Under the pieces are notes generated by a model. The model did no database searches. It saw only the letters and a program-made list of their open reading frames with translations, and had not been told where the DNA came from. A stretch of 8,552 bases of DNA from Bacteroidales bacterium (GTDB lineage Bacteria; Bacteroidota; Bacteroidia; Bacteroidales; JAFGXI01): NCBI GenBank assembly GCA_026985625.1, contig JALSQC010000309.1:1-8552 (forward strand), given 5' to 3'. Positions 6,294-8,552 of the stretch are shown here, piece by piece (within the stretch, counting starts at the first letter, position 1; each line of letters begins with the position of its first letter). The position numbers and the translations under genes were made by a program.

Positions 6294-7505
6294 ATGGACA
6301 AATGCTCGTTTTGTGGTAGAAATAAATCACAAGTAAACATACTAATTGCAGGTGTTAACGGACACATTTGCGACAAATGCATCGAACAAGCACACGATAT
6401 ATTAAAAGAAGAATTTCAAGATAAAGACAACTTTAACGAAGAATTTAAACTACAAAAACCAAAAGAAATAAAAAATTTCTTAGACCAATACGTTATAGGA
6501 CAAGACGATGCAAAACGATATCTATCGGTTGCAGTTTACAACCATTACAAACGAATAAACAAAAAAAACTACAACAATAAAGAAGACGTAGATATCGAAA
6601 AATCAAACATAATTATGGTAGGCGAAACCGGAACAGGAAAAACATTAATAGCAAAAACAATAGCCAAAATGCTAAACGTTCCGTTTACTATAGTAGACGC
6701 AACAGTACTTACCGAAGCCGGATATGTTGGCGAAGATATCGAAAGCCTTTTAACAAGACTATTACAATCAGCAGACTACAACGTAAAAAAAGCCGAAAAA
6801 GGAATAGTATTTATCGACGAAATAGATAAAATTGCACGCAAAGGAGACAACCCATCAATAACAAGAGACGTATCAGGCGAAGGCGTGCAACAAGGACTAT
6901 TAAAACTACTCGAAGGCTCAATAATTAACGTCCCACCACAAGGAGGCAGAAAACACCCCGACCAAAAATATATACAAGTTAACACAAAAGACATTTTGTT
7001 TATATGCGGAGGAGCATTCGACGGTATAGAAAAAAAAATAGGACAACGACTTAATACAAAAGTTGTAGGATACGCCGCAAGTAAAAACATACATAAAATC
7101 GACCGAAAAAACCTACTAAAATACATAGCACCTCAAGACCTTAAAGCATTCGGATTAATACCCGAAATTATAGGACGATTACCAGTTCTTACATATCTTA
7201 ATCCATTAGACCGCAAAGCATTACGAAACATATTAACCGAACCAAAAAACTCTATAATTAAACAATATACCGAACTATTTAAAATGGATAAAATAGATTT
7301 AATTATAGACAATGATGCTCTTGATTATATTGTTGACAAAGCAATAGAATACAAACTTGGAGCACGCGGACTACGTTCAATATGCGAATCAATTATGATT
7401 AACGATATGTTCGATGCCCCATCAAAAAATATAAAAAAACTACGAATTACAAAAAAATACGCACAACAACAACTCGAACAAAATAATAAAGAACTAATAG
7501 CTTAA
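6294..7505 (+). CDS. clpX: ATP-dependent Clp protease ATP-binding subunit ClpX
   Basis: ClpX is the hexameric AAA+ unfoldase that recognises tagged substrates and threads them into ClpP. The 403-residue protein has, in order, the N-terminal zinc-binding domain (C4, C7, C26, C29) and Walker A G110-E-T-G-T-G-K116-T. The substrate-gripping pore loop is G143-Y-V-G146, and Walker B is I171-V-F-I-D175-E176. The RKH loop is R219-K-H221, and sensor 2 lies in G356-A-R358-G-L-R. The loop that docks into ClpP, IGF in E. coli, reads V258-G-Y260 here, as I recall for other Bacteroidota. Length is slightly shorter than the E. coli protein (about 424) because of a shorter C terminus. It ends the tig-clpP-clpX operon; a perfect A/T-only palindrome at 7519-7532 follows but is a poor terminator candidate. 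Confidence 0.96.
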   Translation: MDKCSFCGRNKSQVNILIAGVNGHICDKCIEQAHDILKEEFQDKDNFNEEFKLQKPKEIKNFLDQYVIGQDDAKRYLSVAVYNHYKRINKKNYNNKEDVDIEKSNIIMVGETGTGKTLIAKTIAKMLNVPFTIVDATVLTEAGYVGEDIESLLTRLLQSADYNVKKAEKGIVFIDEIDKIARKGDNPSITRDVSGEGVQQGLLKLLEGSIINVPPQGGRKHPDQKYIQVNTKDILFICGGAFDGIEKKIGQRLNTKVVGYAASKNIHKIDRKNLLKYIAPQDLKAFGLIPEIIGRLPVLTYLNPLDRKALRNILTEPKNSIIKQYTELFKMDKIDLIIDNDALDYIVDKAIEYKLGARGLRSICESIMINDMFDAPSKNIKKLRITKKYAQQQLEQNNKELIA

Positions 7506-7535
7506 ACTATATCAAAATAAAATTATAATTTTCAA

Positions 7536-7565
7536 ATGTAAATATGTAAATATGATAAATATCAT
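7536..7565. promoter_or_regulatory. Putative ArsR-type operator with direct repeats
   Basis: A perfect inverted repeat ATGATA-AA-TATCAT occupies 7552-7565. It is immediately preceded by two direct copies of ATGTAAAT (7536-7543 and 7544-7551). The inverted repeat with a short spacer resembles A/T-rich operators of ArsR/SmtB repressors. It lies 22 bp upstream of the -7 element of the arsR-like gene, over the region where the -33 box should be. Binding there would block RNA polymerase, so autoregulation is the natural inference. Confidence 0.5.
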
Positions 7566-7587
7566 TTATTTATAAAACCACTTTTTA

Positions 7588-7595
7588 TATATTTG
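7588..7595 (+). promoter_or_regulatory. Bacteroidota -7 promoter element for the arsR-like gene
   Basis: TATATTTG matches TAnnTTTG exactly. Its distance to the ATG at 7624 allows a leader of about 20 bases. No canonical TTTG is visible about 20 bases upstream; the putative operator is there instead. Confidence 0.6.
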
Positions 7596-7623
7596 ACTAA
7601 TTATAATTTTAAAATTTAAAGAT

Positions 7624-7920
7624 ATGGAATTTAACAACCTAAAACCCGAAGAATTAGAAAAAGCTTCTAATATCCTAAAAGCAATTGCTCACCCTATGCG
7701 TATATCGATACTATCGTTATTAGACAAAGAAAAAGAACTAACGGTTACCCAAATCCATAACTCACTTAACATAGAACAATCGACAACATCGCATCATTTA
7801 GGAATACTAAAAGACAAAGGCGTTCTTATATCAAAACGTAATGGCAAAAACACTTTGTATAAACTAAAACACGAAAGCCTTAATCATATTATAGGCTGTG
7901 TTAGTAAATGTGTTGTATGA
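7624..7920 (+). CDS. ArsR-family winged helix-turn-helix transcriptional regulator
   Basis: This 98-residue dimeric DNA-binding repressor candidate has a full winged-helix core. It comprises the L18-K-A-I-A-H-P-M-R-I-S-I-L helix typical of ArsR proteins, the L39-T-V-T-Q-I-H-N-S-L helix, the recognition helix S53-T-T-S-H-H-L-G-I-L-K, and a wing with R72-N-G-K-N-T-L-Y. The classical ArsR/SmtB alpha-3 metal site (ELCVCDL) is absent; the equivalent segment E38-L-T-V-T has no cysteine. The only cysteines are C92 and C96 near the C terminus, which could form a redox or metal site across the dimer. A promoter and a putative operator lie upstream. The gene precedes mce by 38 bp, so it may control that gene as well as itself. 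It is over 6 kb from arsC and is unlikely to be its dedicated regulator. Ligand unknown. Confidence 0.88.
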   Translation: MEFNNLKPEELEKASNILKAIAHPMRISILSLLDKEKELTVTQIHNSLNIEQSTTSHHLGILKDKGVLISKRNGKNTLYKLKHESLNHIIGCVSKCVV

Positions 7921-7958
7921 TAAAATAATAAAAAAATAATACTATAAAACCTTATTAT

Positions 7959-8360
7959 ATGATTCCAAAATATATAGAACACATTGGCCTGGCAGTTAAA
8001 GACATAACAAAAGCAATTAAATACTACGAAGAAATTCTTGGACTAAAATGCTATAACATAGAGGAAGTCCCCGACCAAAAAGTAAAAACAGCATTTTTTA
8101 AAATAGGCGAAACAAAAATAGAACTTTTAGAAGCAACATCTAAAGACAGCCCCATACAAAAATTTATCGACAAACACGGCGAAGGAATACACCATATAGC
8201 TTTTGCCGTAGAAAATATTAACCAAAAACTAAGCAAAGTCGAAAAAAAAGGAATTAAATTAATAGATAAACAATCACGCAAAGGAGCCGAAAAATTAAAT
8301 ATAGGATTTCTTCACCCAAAATATACATTTGGAGTTTTAACCGAATTTTGCGAAAAATAA
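7959..8360 (+). CDS. mce: Methylmalonyl-CoA epimerase
   Basis: This cytoplasmic enzyme interconverts (R)- and (S)-methylmalonyl-CoA, linking succinyl-CoA to propionyl-CoA, as in propionate-forming Bacteroidota. The 133-residue protein is a two-module vicinal-oxygen-chelate fold. Module 1 starts with I6-E-H8-I-G-L-A-V, and module 2 with G76-I-H-H79-I-A-F-A-V. The late segment L118-H-P-K and V126-L-T-E129-F-C-E is characteristic. H8, H79 and E129 are the expected metal ligands, and Q40 or E55 may complete the site. The block C31-Y-N-I-E-E-V-P-D-Q-K-V-K-T-A-F-F47 matches what I recall of Bacteroides epimerases. Length is normal. No methylmalonyl-CoA decarboxylase or mutase gene follows within the window; the next 190 bp are non-coding A/T-rich sequence and a tandem repeat. 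Confidence 0.95.
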   Translation: MIPKYIEHIGLAVKDITKAIKYYEEILGLKCYNIEEVPDQKVKTAFFKIGETKIELLEATSKDSPIQKFIDKHGEGIHHIAFAVENINQKLSKVEKKGIKLIDKQSRKGAEKLNIGFLHPKYTFGVLTEFCEK

Positions 8361-8444
8361 TTATATTTTTTAATATATATCCCATATAATCTATATTAAT
8401 AATTAAAAATTAATTCATTAATAGTAATTAAAATTAAAAAATGT

Positions 8445-8460
8445 TATGTATATTTACATA
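8445..8460. repeat. Inverted repeat at the border of the heptanucleotide array
   Basis: TATGTA (8445-8450) and TACATA (8455-8460) are exact reverse complements around TATT. The element ends one base before the tandem array begins. It may be a small hairpin or protein site marking the edge of the array; at this A/T content chance is also possible. The rest of 8361-8444 is A/T-rich spacer without an ORF or a convincing terminator. Confidence 0.35.
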
Positions 8461-8461
8461 C

Positions 8462-8552
8462 TTAAGAATTAAGAATTAAGAATTAAGAATTAAGAATTAA
8501 GAATTAAGAATTAAGAATTAAGAATTAAGAATTAAGAATTAAGAATTAAGAA
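8462..8552. repeat. Heptanucleotide tandem repeat, 13 perfect TTAAGAA copies to the window end
   Basis: The unit TTAAGAA is repeated 13 times without a single mismatch over exactly 91 bases, and the array runs off the right edge, so the true copy number is unknown. Because 7 is not a multiple of 3, the array reads through all three phases every 21 bases. It contains TAA in every + frame and (from TTCTTAA) in every - frame, so it cannot encode a long peptide. Perfect identity suggests recent expansion by slipped-strand replication or active homogenisation. It lies downstream of mce; what lies beyond it is not visible. Confidence 0.97.

Noticed and set aside
6776..7126. 116-codon minus-strand open frame opposite clpX
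   Set aside because: It covers the Walker B and RKH-loop region of clpX, whose coding strand is certain; the reverse translation has no family features.
7519..7532. AAAATTATAATTTT palindrome as clpX terminator
   Set aside because: It contains only A/T pairs, leaves almost no room for a loop and has no extended T-run; this composition yields such palindromes by chance.
7624..7920. ArsR-like protein as the regulator of the arsC cassette
   Set aside because: It is more than 6 kb away, separated by three other operons, and lacks the classical arsenic/metal-binding cysteine motif.
8401..8415. AATTAA-AAA-TTAATT hairpin as mce terminator
   Set aside because: A six-pair A/T-only stem with no T-run after it is too weak to be called a terminator.
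8462..8552. CRISPR array
   Set aside because: The 7-base units are contiguous with no unique spacers, and there are no cas genes, so it is a simple tandem repeat.

Overview
The window comes from a low-GC member of the Bacteroidota, most likely an anaerobic Bacteroidales-type bacterium; this assignment is inference. Three things support it. The ClpP, ClpX and methylmalonyl-CoA epimerase proteins look like Bacteroides proteins. Two exact copies of the Bacteroidota -7 promoter element TAnnTTTG sit where promoters are expected. Start codons are preceded by A/T-rich leaders without clear Shine-Dalgarno sequences. All recognisable genes are on the + strand.

Region 1 (1-1512) is an arsenic/metal-handling cassette entering from the left edge. 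It holds the C-terminal part of an ArsP/YraQ-like permease, an FmdE-family protein with a C-terminal zinc ribbon, and a thioredoxin-type arsenate reductase. It is visibly richer in G+C than what follows. A perfect 10-bp inverted repeat fills most of the fmdE-arsC gap.

Region 2 (1513-3991) is an extremely A/T-rich three-gene operon with 8-bp overlapping or 9-bp spaced genes. It encodes a SirB1/transglutaminase-like protein whose catalytic positions look degenerate, the tRNA wobble adenosine deaminase TadA, and an extended-SDR NAD-dependent epimerase/dehydratase.

Region 3 (3992-7505) starts with an A-tract and a TAnnTTTG promoter driving tRNA-Leu(UAG). A strong intrinsic terminator follows, and then the protein quality-control operon tig-clpP-clpX: the ribosome-bound chaperone trigger factor, the ClpP peptidase and its ClpX unfoldase.

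Region 4 (7506-8552) contains a promoter overlapped upstream by a 14-bp inverted repeat that is a likely operator. It precedes an ArsR-family repressor with an unusual C-terminal Cys-x3-Cys, and then methylmalonyl-CoA epimerase (propionate/succinate pathway). The window ends inside a perfect heptanucleotide tandem array (TTAAGAA, 13 copies), directly preceded by a small inverted repeat.

Most of the window is conserved housekeeping. I see no clear new multi-gene system. The best candidates for something undescribed are the FmdE protein inside an arsenic cassette, the ArsR-mce pairing with its putative operator, and the heptanucleotide array.
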